A stretch of 64,000 nt of DNA, from NCBI RefSeq assembly GCF_900129915.1, contig NZ_FQXH01000005.1:248001-312000 (forward strand). Reading direction: 5' to 3'. Under the pieces are notes generated by a model. That model ran no database searches, was not told where the DNA came from, and saw only the letters and a list, made by a program, of their open reading frames with translations. This stretch comes from Tepidibacter thalassicus DSM 15285. GTDB lineage: Bacteria > Bacillota > Clostridia > Peptostreptococcales > Peptostreptococcaceae. A program made the translations under genes and the position numbers. Below, piece after piece: positions 33,895-43,125 of this stretch (within the stretch, counting starts at the first letter, position 1; the number at the start of each line of letters is the position of its first letter).

Positions 33895-34905
33895 ATGTCA
33901 GAAAAATTAATAATACCACAAGGATATAAATCTAAATTAGGACTTAAAGAAACTGAAATTGCTATAAAAAAAATAAAAGATTTTTTTCAAATAAATCTTT
34001 CAAAAAAACTTAATCTAACAAGGGTATCTGCTCCTTTATTTGTAAAGGCTGAAACGGGAATTAACGATAATTTGAATGGAATAGAAAGACCAGTATCTTT
34101 TGATATAAAAGGTGATAGTAGTTCGAAAGTAGAAATTATACATTCACTAGCAAAATGGAAACGCATGGCATTAGCTAGATATAAATTTAATGTAGGAGAA
34201 GGTCTATATACAGATATGAACGCTATAAGAAGAGATGAAGATTTGGATAATTTACATTCTGTATATGTAGATCAATGGGATTGGGAAAAAATAATCAAAA
34301 AAGAAGATAGAACAGAAGAAACCTTAAAAGAAATAGTTAAAACTATATATAGCGTATTTAAAGATACAGAAGAATATATAAATGAACTATATGGAATAGA
34401 GAAGTTTCTTCCAGAGGAAATTTTCTTTATAACTTCTCAAGAATTAGAAGATAAATATCCTGATTTAACACCAAAAGAAAGAGAAAATGCAATTGCCGAA
34501 GAGAAAAAGGCAGTATTTATAATGCAAATAGGAGATTATTTAAAATCTGGAAAAAAACACGATGGAAGGTCGCCAGATTATGATGATTGGAAATTGAATG
34601 GAGATATTATATTTTGGAATCCAATCTTAAAAAGAGCATTTGAACTTTCTTCTATGGGGATAAGAGTTGATAAAAAAGCTTTGGAAAGACAATTAAAATT
34701 AGCAAATTGTGAAGATAGAAAAAAATTAGAGTTTCATAAGTTGTTATTAGAAGAAAAGCTTCCATTTACAGTAGGAGGAGGAATAGGTCAATCAAGAATT
34801 TGTATGTTCTTTTTAAGAAAAGCTCATATAGGAGAAGTACAAGCTTCTATTTGGCCTCAAGATATGATTGATAAGTGTGAAAAGTCGAATATATTTTTAT
34901 TGTAA
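33895..34905 (+). CDS. asnA: Aspartate-ammonia ligase (asparagine synthetase A)
   Basis: A 336-aa class-II-aminoacyl-tRNA-synthetase-like enzyme making asparagine from aspartate and ammonia. Motifs: [60 protein letters not shown] and [11 protein letters not shown] in the last quarter. Start ATG behind GAGGAGG. It is under an Asn-specific T-box, so it is made when tRNA-Asn is uncharged. Confidence 0.97.
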   Translation: MSEKLIIPQGYKSKLGLKETEIAIKKIKDFFQINLSKKLNLTRVSAPLFVKAETGINDNLNGIERPVSFDIKGDSSSKVEIIHSLAKWKRMALARYKFNVGEGLYTDMNAIRRDEDLDNLHSVYVDQWDWEKIIKKEDRTEETLKEIVKTIYSVFKDTEEYINELYGIEKFLPEEIFFITSQELEDKYPDLTPKERENAIAEEKKAVFIMQIGDYLKSGKKHDGRSPDYDDWKLNGDIIFWNPILKRAFELSSMGIRVDKKALERQLKLANCEDRKKLEFHKLLLEEKLPFTVGGGIGQSRICMFFLRKAHIGEVQASIWPQDMIDKCEKSNIFLL

Positions 34906-34909
34906 TTTT

Positions 34910-34940
34910 AAAGACTAAGGTTAAATCCTTAGTCTTTTTT
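34910..34940 (+). terminator. Terminator of asnA
   Basis: AAAGACTAAGG, loop TTAAAT, complement and six T. Confidence 0.85.
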
Positions 34941-35211
34941 ATGTTAAATTAATTGGGTATCCATTGTAAATATCAAAACCTAATCCGATTAATCCTCCTA
35001 TAATTATCATGGTAAAAATTATTATCATAATAGTTTTATCCCATTGTTTTTTTTTGATACTATTTATTAATGCATATAAACAAAATATCGATATAGAGCT
35101 AATGATTATTAAAAAATAAGGAATTATACCGAAATTATTTATAAACCATTTTATAAAAGAATGAAAGATTATAAATTTGGGAGAGGGTAATGGATAATCA
35201 AAAATATTCAC
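34939..35211 (-). CDS. Small predicted membrane protein
   Basis: About 90 aa with two or three hydrophobic segments (YFLIIISSISIFCLYALI and IMIIIFTMIIIGGLIGLG) around a basic loop KKKQWDK. I prefer the GTG at 35211, 7 bases behind AGAAGG; a longer reading frame reaches an ATG at 35262 without a ribosome binding site. Family not recognised. Confidence 0.5.
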   Translation of the reverse strand: MNIFDYPLPSPKFIIFHSFIKWFINNFGIIPYFLIIISSISIFCLYALINSIKKKQWDKTIMIIIFTMIIIGGLIGLGFDIYNGYPINLT

Positions 35212-35291
35212 TATAAAACCTTCTTTCGTATACAAAATGTATTTTCTGAAAATTGTTAACATTATTATTATACAATAATATTGGAAAAAAT

Positions 35292-35337
35292 AAAAACAAA
35301 ACCTTAATCATTTATTTCAGATTGAGGTTTTGTTTTT
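35292..35337 (-). terminator. Terminator of brnQ
   Basis: AAAAACAAAACCTTAATC with complement on the reverse strand, T-rich 3' side. Confidence 0.75.
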
Positions 35338-35343
35338 ATTTTG

Positions 35344-36630
35344 TTAAAATATTCTTTTTAAATAGTAATAAGACATGCTAATAATAGAGCCTATAATAGC
35401 GGGAATAAGCCAAGCAAATCCTTCATTTGCAAGAGGGAATTTTAAAATTATATTTGTAATTATTGAAATTTTAATTCCTATGGCAGCTAATGCATCAAAT
35501 AAACTGATACATAAAGCTCCAAATACGGCACCAGTATAAGCTGCTTTATTCGGTATAAAATCATCAAATATATTCATAATTATTAATATAATTCCTATTG
35601 GATAAACAGTTACAAGTAGAGGAACAGCAATTTTAACAATAGTTTCAACGCCAAAATTTGAAACTATCGTACTGAATATAGATACCATAACAACTATAAA
35701 TTTATAGCTTAATTTTCCTTTTGAAAGTTTATTAAAGTATTCTCCGCAAGTAGCAGTAAGACCTACAGATGTAGTAAGACATGCTAATGATACAGATATT
35801 CCTATTAATGCTTTTCCTGCATTTCCTAATATTTTTTCTGTAATAGCTAAAGTTAAATTAGTTTTTGGTATATCAGCAGGAAATATTCCGCTACTAGTAG
35901 CTCCTAAATACATTAATCCTCCGTATACTATAGCTAGTCCTATAGCTGCTACTAAACCTGACATTATAGTTAATTTAACTTGTTCTTTTGTATCTTTATA
36001 CCCTTTTTGAATTAAAGAACTTATTACAATTCCTGCAAAAACCATTGAAGCTAGAGCATCCATAGTTTGATAACCTTCAGTAAATCCTTTAGAAAAAGGA
36101 TTTTCAAGTCCTGTATTAACAGGAGAACCTATTGGATTAGTTATTCCTTTAAATATTATTGTAATTAAAGCGATTAATAAAACTGGTGTAAGAATTTTAC
36201 CTATCTTATCAATAACACCCGAGGGGTTGATAACTAAAAATAAAGTTATTCCGAAAAAAATCATAGAAGCTATTATTTGGTTTGCTCCAGGAAATAAAGG
36301 TTTAATTCCCATTTCGAAAGTTGTAGCTCCTGTTCTAGGAATAGCTAAAAGTGGTCCTATTGCTAACATTATAACAGTACCTAGTATTTTGCTAAAAGTT
36401 GGACTGACTTTATCAGCAAGATCGCTTAAACTACCACCAGCTTTAGATGCTGCTATAATACCTAAAAGTGGCATACCAATACCAGTAAGTAAAAAACCAA
36501 TTAAACTAAAACTCCACTTATCTCCTGATATAAGTCCTAAAGAAGGTGGAAATATTAAATTACCGGCACCAAAAAACATAGCAAATAACGCAAAACCAAC
36601 TACAAGTACATCTTTAGATGTTTTATTCAT
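35344..36630 (-). CDS. brnQ: Branched-chain amino acid transporter BrnQ (LIVCS family)
   Basis: A 428-aa sodium-coupled carrier for leucine, isoleucine and valine with about 12 membrane segments. The N-terminal VVGFALFAMFFGAGNLIFPPSLG is the family hallmark (read in parts); GAIALPRTGATTFEMG-like text occurs as LLAIPRTGATTFEMG. I place the start at ATG 36630 behind AAGGAGGA; the frame is open further upstream but without a site. Own promoter and terminator. Confidence 0.94.
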   Translation of the reverse strand: MNKTSKDVLVVGFALFAMFFGAGNLIFPPSLGLISGDKWSFSLIGFLLTGIGMPLLGIIAASKAGGSLSDLADKVSPTFSKILGTVIMLAIGPLLAIPRTGATTFEMGIKPLFPGANQIIASMIFFGITLFLVINPSGVIDKIGKILTPVLLIALITIIFKGITNPIGSPVNTGLENPFSKGFTEGYQTMDALASMVFAGIVISSLIQKGYKDTKEQVKLTIMSGLVAAIGLAIVYGGLMYLGATSSGIFPADIPKTNLTLAITEKILGNAGKALIGISVSLACLTTSVGLTATCGEYFNKLSKGKLSYKFIVVMVSIFSTIVSNFGVETIVKIAVPLLVTVYPIGIILIIMNIFDDFIPNKAAYTGAVFGALCISLFDALAAIGIKISIITNIILKFPLANEGFAWLIPAIIGSIISMSYYYLKRIF

Positions 36631-36654
36631 TATATTTTTCCTCCTTATTATCAT

Positions 36655-36684
36655 ATAATGTAAAAATAATAAATTGAATGTCAA
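36655..36684 (-). promoter_or_regulatory. brnQ promoter
   Basis: On the reverse strand TTGACA (36684-36679) and CATTAT (36660-36655) with an 18-base spacer, just upstream of the brnQ ribosome binding site. Confidence 0.5.
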
Positions 36685-36853
36685 GAGTGAATTTTATGAC
36701 AATTAAGAACAAATTGAAGCTTGTTCCATCAAAAGGTTAAAGTAATTATAGCAACAATTGCTAAACATATCAATATTTTGTATAAAGTAACAAAATTATT
36801 ATAATTTTGTAAATTCAAAAAAATAATATTTTATTGTTGTTTTTTTTCATAAT

Positions 36854-36889
36854 AAAAGGCAGTAAAGCAAAATTTACTTACTGCCTTTT
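36854..36889 (-). terminator. Terminator of the reverse gene at 36901
   Basis: AAAAGGCAGTAA and its complement with a T-rich reverse-strand tail. Confidence 0.7.
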
Positions 36890-36900
36890 ATTTATTGTAT

Positions 36901-37173
36901 TTATTTTTTATTATAATCTGTATGTTCATTTTTATAGTAACTAAGTTCACTTGTAAGTCTTATTGTATGTCTATTTTTATTGTGTTTTATTTTTACATTA
37001 TCAAATCTAGCATCATCTTGAACATCGACTAAATATTGTCTTAGCAAATCATCTGCTGCGTTATTATTTACACTATCGTATACTTTAAAAAATTCTCTTT
37101 CTGGAATTTCAATTGTTAAGTCATATATTCCATTTTCTCTTTTTTTTCTCATTTCTTTAATATTAGTAAACAT
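36901..37173 (-). CDS. Conserved-looking hypothetical protein
   Basis: A 90-aa soluble product (YDLTIEIPEREFFKVYDSVN, then DDLLRQYLVDVQDD, then IKHNKNRHTIRLTSEL) with a balanced charge pattern, suggesting an alpha/beta domain. The start ATG is 7 bases behind AGGAGGT and a terminator follows. I do not recognise the family. Confidence 0.6.
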   Translation of the reverse strand: MFTNIKEMRKKRENGIYDLTIEIPEREFFKVYDSVNNNAADDLLRQYLVDVQDDARFDNVKIKHNKNRHTIRLTSELSYYKNEHTDYNKK

Positions 37174-37352
37174 ATAGTGTACCTCCTAATATTTATAAAT
37201 TAAAATATTGTTTGTATATTAAATTATAACCATTTATATTTTTTTAATGCTTTTTAAAATAGTAGGAGGAGTTTAGAAAATTTTTAAAAATAGAAAAAAT
37301 GAAGTTTGATAAATTTTATGTTTAAGTTTGTTTAATAATTATTTTTTGTTTT

Positions 37353-37538
37353 TCAAAGTATAGTAGTTTTATTTTGGGGTATTTGTAAGAACAAATGAAA
37401 AAATAAAATTGTTATACCTAAAATTATAAAAAATACAATTATCAAGAGTTTATAATTATATAGTTTTGTATTTCTAAATTCTTTTCTTTTTTTCTTTAAC
37501 TTTTTCTTGGCTATTTTAAAATCAATTACTTTTCCCAT
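37353..37538 (-). CDS. Small single-span membrane protein
   Basis: A 61-aa product with a very basic N-terminus (KKKLKKKRKEFR) and one strong hydrophobic helix (LLIIVFFIILGITILFFHLF), the layout of a positively charged cytoplasmic tail plus anchor. AAAAGGGG lies upstream of the ATG at a slightly long spacing. Unknown family. Confidence 0.5.
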   Translation of the reverse strand: MGKVIDFKIAKKKLKKKRKEFRNTKLYNYKLLIIVFFIILGITILFFHLFLQIPQNKTTIL

Positions 37539-37779
37539 ATAATAACAACCCCTTTTATTGTAAGATGATATATATATTATATCAAATAAATTACATTACA
37601 AATGTATTTTTCAGAAAATTATAAATTCAACTTAAAAAAATGAATGTTTATATTTAAATTTACATCTTATAATTAATAATTTATGATATTAAGCTACAAT
37701 AAGTTATTTTTTTATTGAATGTATTATAAGTATGTGTTAAATTATAGAGTAATCAAGGTAATAGGAGGTATACAGTACA

Positions 37780-38589
37780 ATGTATAAATTAATCGCATTA
37801 GATATGGATGGAACTTTATTAAACGAAAATAAGGAAATTTCTAAAGCAAATTACGAAGCTATTCAAGAAGCTAAAAGAAGAGGGAAAAAAGTAGTGATTG
37901 CAACTGGTAGACCTCTTTTGGGGATTAAGAAGTTTTTAGAAGAACTTAATTTGATTTCTGATGAAGATTATGTTGTAGCTTTTAATGGAGCATTAGTTCA
38001 AAGTATAAAAAGCGGAAAGATAGTTGCTAAAACAACATTACAATTAAATGATTATAGAGAACTTTATGAATTGAGTAAAAAATTAAATGTAAATATTCAT
38101 GCATTGACAGAATCAAGTGTAATTACTCCTAAAAATAGTAAATATACAGAAATGGAAGCTGTTTTAAATAATATTCCTATTAGAGAAATTCCTTTAGAAG
38201 ATATTGATGAAAATGAGACAATTGTAAAGGTTATGTTTGTTGATGAATCTGAAATAATAGATGAAGTAATTAAAAAAATTCCTCAAAAAATTAGGAAAAA
38301 ATACACTGTTGTAAGAAGCGCACCTTTCTTTTTGGAATTTTTAGACAAATCGGTAAACAAAGGTGTAGGAGTTAATGCAATTGCAAAAGAATTAGGCGTT
38401 GATCCTAAAGAGGTTATTTGTGTTGGAGATGCTGAAAATGATATTGATATGATTAAATATGCAGGATTAGGAGTTGCCATGGATAATGCTTTTAATGAAG
38501 TGAAAAAAATAGCAAATTATATTACACTTTCAAATGAAAAAGATGGCGTGGCACATGTGATTCAAAAATTCATGTTAGATTTTAGATAG
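37780..38589 (+). CDS. Cof-type HAD-IIB phosphatase
   Basis: A 269-aa haloacid-dehalogenase phosphatase. Motif I is LDMDGTLLNEN at residues 6-16, motif II is VIATGR, motif III is K194-type NKGVGVNAI and motif IV is VGDAENDIDMIKYAGLGVAM. The C2B cap lies between motifs II and III. Sugar phosphates, FMN or nucleotides are usual substrates; the exact one cannot be told. ATG behind AGGAGGT. Confidence 0.9.
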   Translation: MYKLIALDMDGTLLNENKEISKANYEAIQEAKRRGKKVVIATGRPLLGIKKFLEELNLISDEDYVVAFNGALVQSIKSGKIVAKTTLQLNDYRELYELSKKLNVNIHALTESSVITPKNSKYTEMEAVLNNIPIREIPLEDIDENETIVKVMFVDESEIIDEVIKKIPQKIRKKYTVVRSAPFFLEFLDKSVNKGVGVNAIAKELGVDPKEVICVGDAENDIDMIKYAGLGVAMDNAFNEVKKIANYITLSNEKDGVAHVIQKFMLDFR

Positions 38590-38594
38590 GTAAG

Positions 38595-38628
38595 CAATAA
38601 AGCAAGTTAAATTTAACTTGCTTTATTG
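38595..38628. terminator. Hairpin after the HAD gene
   Basis: CAATAAAGCAAGTTAA with exact complement and a 2-base centre. The T-run is weak on both strands, so termination is likely but not certain. Confidence 0.6.
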
Positions 38629-38636
38629 AAAGTTAA

Positions 38637-38670
38637 AACTATTCCCTAAATATACATTTAAAGAATAGTT
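38637..38670. repeat. Imperfect palindrome with 6-bp centre resembling a dif-like layout
   Basis: AACTATTC-CC-TAAAT, centre ATAC, ATTTA-AA-GAATAGTT. The arms pair at 13 of 15 positions. No T-run follows. It lies upstream of the recombinase gene at 39034. Confidence 0.4.
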
Positions 38671-38692
38671 GTGGATTGTTTAAAAATCTCAC
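38639..38692 (-). CDS. Possible 17-aa leader-type peptide
   Basis: A GTG start 7 bases behind a perfect GGAGG (38700-38704) opens a short reverse frame coding for MRFLNNPQLFFKCIFRE and a stop. It ends inside the palindrome at 38637 and runs towards the hairpin at 38595. Too short for firm support; listed because of the ribosome binding site. Confidence 0.3.
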   Translation of the reverse strand: MRFLNNPQLFFKCIFRE

Positions 38693-39033
38693 ATCCTATC
38701 CTCCACTTTGAATTATAAATATTAATTTTTCGTTTAATTTAATAATTGATTATAATAAAAAATTAATATGTTTTGTAATTATAATAATGTTGACAATTTT
38801 TTTGTTTATTTTACATTATAATCTCTTTTGTTTAATATATTTTTTATTACAAATATAAACTTTACCGTAAACACGAATATTATTTAATTATAAAATGATA
38901 AAATTCGGTATTTTATCGAAAATTACCGAGGTTATAATTTGAACGAATAATATAATGTTCGAAATTTAAATATTAGTTGTTTTCCATAATAAAAATTGCT
39001 ATTATATGAATGTAATAAAAAGGAGTGTTTTAA
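38693..39033. other. A+T-rich intergenic region upstream of a recombinase gene, with inverted repeats
   Basis: No protein gene is visible. It holds a possible promoter (TTGACA at 38790), an inverted repeat TCGGTA...TACCGA (38905-38929), a TATAAT at 38933-38938, and a second imperfect inverted repeat CGAATAATA/TAATGTTCG (38944-38961). The last two flank the probable -10 and could be operator or recombinase-binding sites. Confidence 0.45.
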
Positions 39034-40167
39034 ATGAATAAAACGTTAAAAATACATAATAAATCTGATAAACCATATAATATAGTTTTAAAAGAAAACA
39101 ATTTAATAGAAAAATGTATTAAACTTGAAAATGAGCTTCCTGATTTTATGAAAGATTTTTTTATTTATTTAAAAAGTGCTGTAGTAACCTCTACTCGCTT
39201 AGCTTATATAGAAGATATATCGTTTTTTTGTAAATATTTAATTTCAGAAACTAATCTAACAAAAGCAAAAACACTTAAAGATATAACTATAGATGAATTT
39301 GATAACATAAAAGCAAGAGATATAAACTTGTTTTTAGGAGATTATTGCTCTCGTTATTATAAAAAAACAGAAAAAGATGTTTTAATATTCGAAAATCATA
39401 ATAGAGCTTTAGCCAGAAAAAAATCATCGTTATCTTCTCTTTTTAAGTTTTTATATAGAAATGAACAAATAAAACAAAATATAACAGATGGATTTAACCC
39501 TATAAAACTTCCAAAACCTCAGCCTGATGCAATAAAGAGATTAGAAGTTGATGAAGTTGCAAAAATGTTAGATGCAGTTGAAACTGGTGAAGGTTTAACT
39601 GAAAAAGAAAAAATTTATTGGAAAAAAACAAAACTTAGAGATAAAGCAATATTAATTTTATTTGTAACATATGGATTGCGACTTAGCGAGCTTAGGGAAC
39701 TTAATATATCTTCTTTTAATTTTTCAAGAGGAGAATTTAAAATATTTAGAAAAAGAGGAAAAGAAGTTTTAATGCCACTTAATAAAACTTGTGAATTAGT
39801 TATAAAAAACTATATAAACAACGAAAGACCAAATTCAGAATTGATAGATGATGAACATAAAGATGCTTTATTTTTATCTCTTCAAAATAAAAGAATAACC
39901 ATAAGAGCTATAAGAGAATTGGTTAAAAAATACACTTCTATAGCTATGCAAATATCAAGAAAAAACGGCTATAGTCCTCATAAATTAAGGGCAACGTCTG
40001 CAACTTCGTTAATTCAATATGGATTTTCTATATATGATGTTCAAAATTTATTAGATCATGATAATGTGACTACCACTCAACTCTACGCTGCTCATAAAAA
40101 AAATGTAAAAAGAGAAATTGTCAAAAACTTCGAATGGTTAGATGACGAAATTAAAAACGAAGATTAA
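39034..40167 (+). CDS. XerC/D-type tyrosine recombinase with complete active site
   Basis: A 377-aa integrase-family protein. N-terminal core-binding domain about residues 30-150. Catalytic residues present: R216 (YGLRLSE), the lysine loop RKRGKEVLMP, H316 and R319 (SPHKLRATSATSL), H342 (LLDHDN) and Y351 (TQLYAAH). Compared with classical XerC/D (about 300 aa) it has extra residues at the N-terminus and an insertion of about 30 residues before the catalytic domain (VETGEGLTEKEKIYWKKT). It lies directly upstream of lexA in the same direction. No phage genes are near, so it looks resident. Confidence 0.88.
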   Translation: MNKTLKIHNKSDKPYNIVLKENNLIEKCIKLENELPDFMKDFFIYLKSAVVTSTRLAYIEDISFFCKYLISETNLTKAKTLKDITIDEFDNIKARDINLFLGDYCSRYYKKTEKDVLIFENHNRALARKKSSLSSLFKFLYRNEQIKQNITDGFNPIKLPKPQPDAIKRLEVDEVAKMLDAVETGEGLTEKEKIYWKKTKLRDKAILILFVTYGLRLSELRELNISSFNFSRGEFKIFRKRGKEVLMPLNKTCELVIKNYINNERPNSELIDDEHKDALFLSLQNKRITIRAIRELVKKYTSIAMQISRKNGYSPHKLRATSATSLIQYGFSIYDVQNLLDHDNVTTTQLYAAHKKNVKREIVKNFEWLDDEIKNED

Positions 40168-40196
40168 CATTAATGCAATTATGTAAACACTTTAAA

Positions 40197-40235
40197 GAAC
40201 GAATGTTTGCGTTTTTATTGTGCTAATGATATAAT
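40197..40235 (+). promoter_or_regulatory. lexA promoter with overlapping LexA (SOS) box
   Basis: GAAC-GAAT-GTTT at 40197-40208 fits the Gram-positive SOS box GAACNNNNGTTC with one mismatch. It overlaps the -35 (TTGCGT, 40207-40212); TATAAT follows at 40230-40235 after 17 bases. This is the expected self-repression layout. Confidence 0.7.
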
Positions 40236-40270
40236 GAAGTTATATTTAAGAAATGGGAGGAATTTCAAAA

Positions 40271-40894
40271 GTGTATTCAAATTTAACTGAAAAGCAAATA
40301 GAAATACTAAATTTTATTAAATTACAAATAAATAAAAAAGGATATCCACCTTCTGTTAGAGAAATATGTAGTGCAGTAAATTTGAAGTCAACTTCTACAG
40401 TACACTCTCATCTAAATAAATTAGAAAAAAAAGGATATATAAGAAAAGATCCTACCAAACCGAGAGCTATTGAAATTTTAGATTTTAACAATGAAAATTT
40501 TTTTAGCAAAAAAGAAACAATAGATATTCCTTTGGTTGGAAGTGTTACTGCGGGTGATCCTATTTTAGCTATAGAAAATATAGAAGATATAATTCCTTTA
40601 CCAGCTAATTTTATAGAAGGAAATAATAATTTCATGCTAAAAGTAAAAGGAGATAGTATGATAAACGCGGGTATATTAGATGGAGATTATATTATTGTTA
40701 ATAAAAAATCCGTTGCTGAAAATGGAGAAATTATAGTTGCTTTAACAGAAGATAATGAAACTACCGTTAAAAGATTTTTTAAAGAAAAAGATAAAGTAAG
40801 ATTACAACCTGAAAATCCTTATATGAAATCTATATATTTAGATAATGTTAAAATACTTGGAGTTGTAAAAGGTGTTTTTAGAATTATAAAATAA
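40271..40894 (+). CDS. lexA: LexA repressor
   Basis: SOS repressor with self-cleavage. The winged-helix domain contains [34 protein letters not shown] (read in parts). The cleavage site is A94-G95 in SVTAGDP and the catalytic dyad is S129 (KGDSMI) and K167 (TTVKRFF). The start is a GTG at 40271 behind GGGAGG; the ATG at 40253 overlaps the site. Length 207 aa is standard. Own promoter with a LexA box, so self-regulated. Confidence 0.95.
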   Translation: MYSNLTEKQIEILNFIKLQINKKGYPPSVREICSAVNLKSTSTVHSHLNKLEKKGYIRKDPTKPRAIEILDFNNENFFSKKETIDIPLVGSVTAGDPILAIENIEDIIPLPANFIEGNNNFMLKVKGDSMINAGILDGDYIIVNKKSVAENGEIIVALTEDNETTVKRFFKEKDKVRLQPENPYMKSIYLDNVKILGVVKGVFRIIK

Positions 40895-40932
40895 AAAAAA
40901 GACATGGATAAAATAGCCCATGTCTTTTTTTT
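40893..40932. terminator. Bidirectional terminator between lexA and glutamine synthetase
   Basis: AAAAAAAAGACATGG and CCATGTCTTTTTTTT pair perfectly; A and T tracts serve both converging genes. Confidence 0.92.
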
Positions 40933-42856
40933 AAAATAAATTTCTCTTATAAACAGAATAGAGTTCTTTTAATTCTTTTATTTTTTCATTCATTTCTATT
41001 TGAAGAATGGATACCAAATCATAATTTTTATCATCAATTGCATTTCTTATTTTAGTAAATAAAGATTTTTGATTTATTTTATCTTTCATTAAATAACATT
41101 TCAATTGATATATTTGTTCCCAAGTAACGACATCTAAATCAGATACATTTTCGTGATTATGAAGTTTTTTACAAGATCTTATTATTTCCATATTTTCTCC
41201 TAAAATTCTATCTTTTAATTCTGTTAACCATTGATCTATTATTGACTCTTTAAAAGAATTTACTATTTCACATGAGAATACATTTCCTTCTATTAATACT
41301 TCTCTTTTTTCTTTACATAAATCTAAATTTTTAGCATTATCCCATACTGTTTTAGGCGGTAAACCGAATAATTCATTTCTCTCTTCTTCTGTATAAAATT
41401 CAAATACATCTTCTTCACTTCTATATTGCCTGTTAATTTCTAAATAACCACTTTTTTCTCCAGGTTTTTTAGAAAATTCAATTTCTAATTCTTTAGATGT
41501 TTTTTGATTTTTCAAAGAATATTTTATACCATCAAGCATAGTTTGGTATGATGCTGCTAGTACTAAATAAGTATTTGATAAAGGATTTGGAGCTCTAAGT
41601 TCAAATCTAGTAGCTAAAGGATTTTCTATATCTCTTATTAAACCAACTAAAATTGATCTATTTCTCGAAGGAATTTCTGTACTTTTTCCAAGAGAAGATA
41701 CTATGCAAACAGGAGCTTCAAATCCAGGTTTCAATCTGTTTAAAGCATCATTTGATGATGTTACAAAAGGATTTACTACCTCGTAGTTTTTAAGTATTCC
41801 CATTAATGCTCCAAAACCAATAGGACTTAAGTATTCTTTTTTCATATCAATTGGAGAAAATAAATTTATTATTTTTCCGCTTGTAAGTTTAACTGCAACT
41901 CCTAAATGAGTATGTTCTCCGTTTCCGGCTACTCCTTCAATTGGCTTTGCTAAAAAACTAACTTCAAGGCCATGGCTTTGAAATACATCTGTAACTAAAT
42001 TTCTTATAATCAGTTCGTTATCTGCAGCTTGTAAAGCATTGCTATATTGCCAATCTATTTCAAGTTGTTCAAGAACATGTTTCGATTTGCCAGTTACACC
42101 TATAGTTGATCTAATACCTCCAACTTCTTTGTGACCCATCTCAGGGTTGACTCCATATTTTTCTATAAGCCATATTGTTTTTTCAAGTGCAGTCCTAACT
42201 ATTCCTTGAGTTCTTTTCCAATATTGTTCTTTTAAATTTTGAGAAGTAGAAAGCTTTTCTTCATCAGCTTTATTTTCAGGAGTTTTAACCCAAAATTCAA
42301 GTTCTGTAGCTGAAGTAAGAAGTACTTCTTCTATATCTTGAAAATTATCAATTCCTACAGTTTTTAAAACATATTTATTTTCAGACAATAAATTTAATAT
42401 TTTATTTTTGAAATTATCAATTGATTTTTTTAATATCGATCTTGAGCAAACCATTTTATTGTTATGAACTAAAAAAGAAGGTATTCTCAGAGTTCCTACA
42501 GGAAGTCCTGTTTTATCATCTAAATTTTCAAAATTATAATCTACAAACCAGTTTACACTTTTATCTGGAAGAATATCTACTTTTGCATCGTTTAATGTAG
42601 CAATATTATGAAGAACAACACTAGAGCCATCTGTTTGTATTCCAAATTCAAGAAATTTGTCTATATCATCTAAAAAAGTTTTTACAGGAATTTTTTCATC
42701 TGTATCATTTCCTCTTAAATCTACACCCATTAATGATACGAATTGAATTTCTGGATGAGAAGTAAGAATTTGTTTAATATCAGTTGGATTATGATTACTT
42801 TTAGGTATAAAGTATACTAGATTAGATAAAAAACCTTTTTTAAATTCTTTTAACAT
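40931..42856 (-). CDS. glnA: Glutamine synthetase with long C-terminal extension
   Basis: A 641-aa enzyme, larger than GSI (about 440-470) and smaller than GSIII (about 700). Glutamine synthetase landmarks: IQTDGSSVVLHN, a metal-binding region SATELEFWVKTP, NPEMGHKEVGG, AGNGEHTHLGV and RPGFEAP-like LKPGFEAPVCIVSSLG, with SRNRSILVG and FELRAPNP nearby. The last ~150 residues are outside the usual fold. I place the start at ATG 42856 behind GGGAGGACA. It assimilates ammonia into glutamine. Bacillus glnA sits near ynbB and lexA too, so the context is conserved. No GlnR gene is visible here. Confidence 0.85.
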   Translation of the reverse strand: MLKEFKKGFLSNLVYFIPKSNHNPTDIKQILTSHPEIQFVSLMGVDLRGNDTDEKIPVKTFLDDIDKFLEFGIQTDGSSVVLHNIATLNDAKVDILPDKSVNWFVDYNFENLDDKTGLPVGTLRIPSFLVHNNKMVCSRSILKKSIDNFKNKILNLLSENKYVLKTVGIDNFQDIEEVLLTSATELEFWVKTPENKADEEKLSTSQNLKEQYWKRTQGIVRTALEKTIWLIEKYGVNPEMGHKEVGGIRSTIGVTGKSKHVLEQLEIDWQYSNALQAADNELIIRNLVTDVFQSHGLEVSFLAKPIEGVAGNGEHTHLGVAVKLTSGKIINLFSPIDMKKEYLSPIGFGALMGILKNYEVVNPFVTSSNDALNRLKPGFEAPVCIVSSLGKSTEIPSRNRSILVGLIRDIENPLATRFELRAPNPLSNTYLVLAASYQTMLDGIKYSLKNQKTSKELEIEFSKKPGEKSGYLEINRQYRSEEDVFEFYTEEERNELFGLPPKTVWDNAKNLDLCKEKREVLIEGNVFSCEIVNSFKESIIDQWLTELKDRILGENMEIIRSCKKLHNHENVSDLDVVTWEQIYQLKCYLMKDKINQKSLFTKIRNAIDDKNYDLVSILQIEMNEKIKELKELYSVYKRNLF

Positions 42857-43077
42857 AGTATGTCCTCCCTTATATGATTTATACGGCATCAAATTAAAAT
42901 GTGAATTATATTATACTTTTTAAAGATATAATTCGTTATAATATGTATAATGATCAGATAAAGCATAATATAATTAAGATATTTGCGATTATTAATATTG
43001 AAATTATATTATATATTTTGACATTTGTAAAGATTTAAAAAATAATATATTTAATAAATACTGTTTTATTATAAAAA

Positions 43078-43109
43078 AAGCATTAAAGCGTATCTATGCT
43101 TTAATGCTT
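43078..43109 (-). terminator. Terminator of the ynbB-like gene
   Basis: AAGCATTAAAGC and complement, 8-base loop, seven T on the reverse strand. Confidence 0.85.
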
Positions 43110-43125
43110 AAAAATATTGTATTAC

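Noticed and set aside
36227..36658. Forward 143-codon ORF opposite brnQ
   Set aside because: Antisense shadow of brnQ with low-complexity Ile/Pro/Lys text.
38939..38963. LexA box upstream of the recombinase gene at 39034
   Set aside because: GAAC and GTTC are present but 12 bases apart; the SOS box needs a 4-base spacer.
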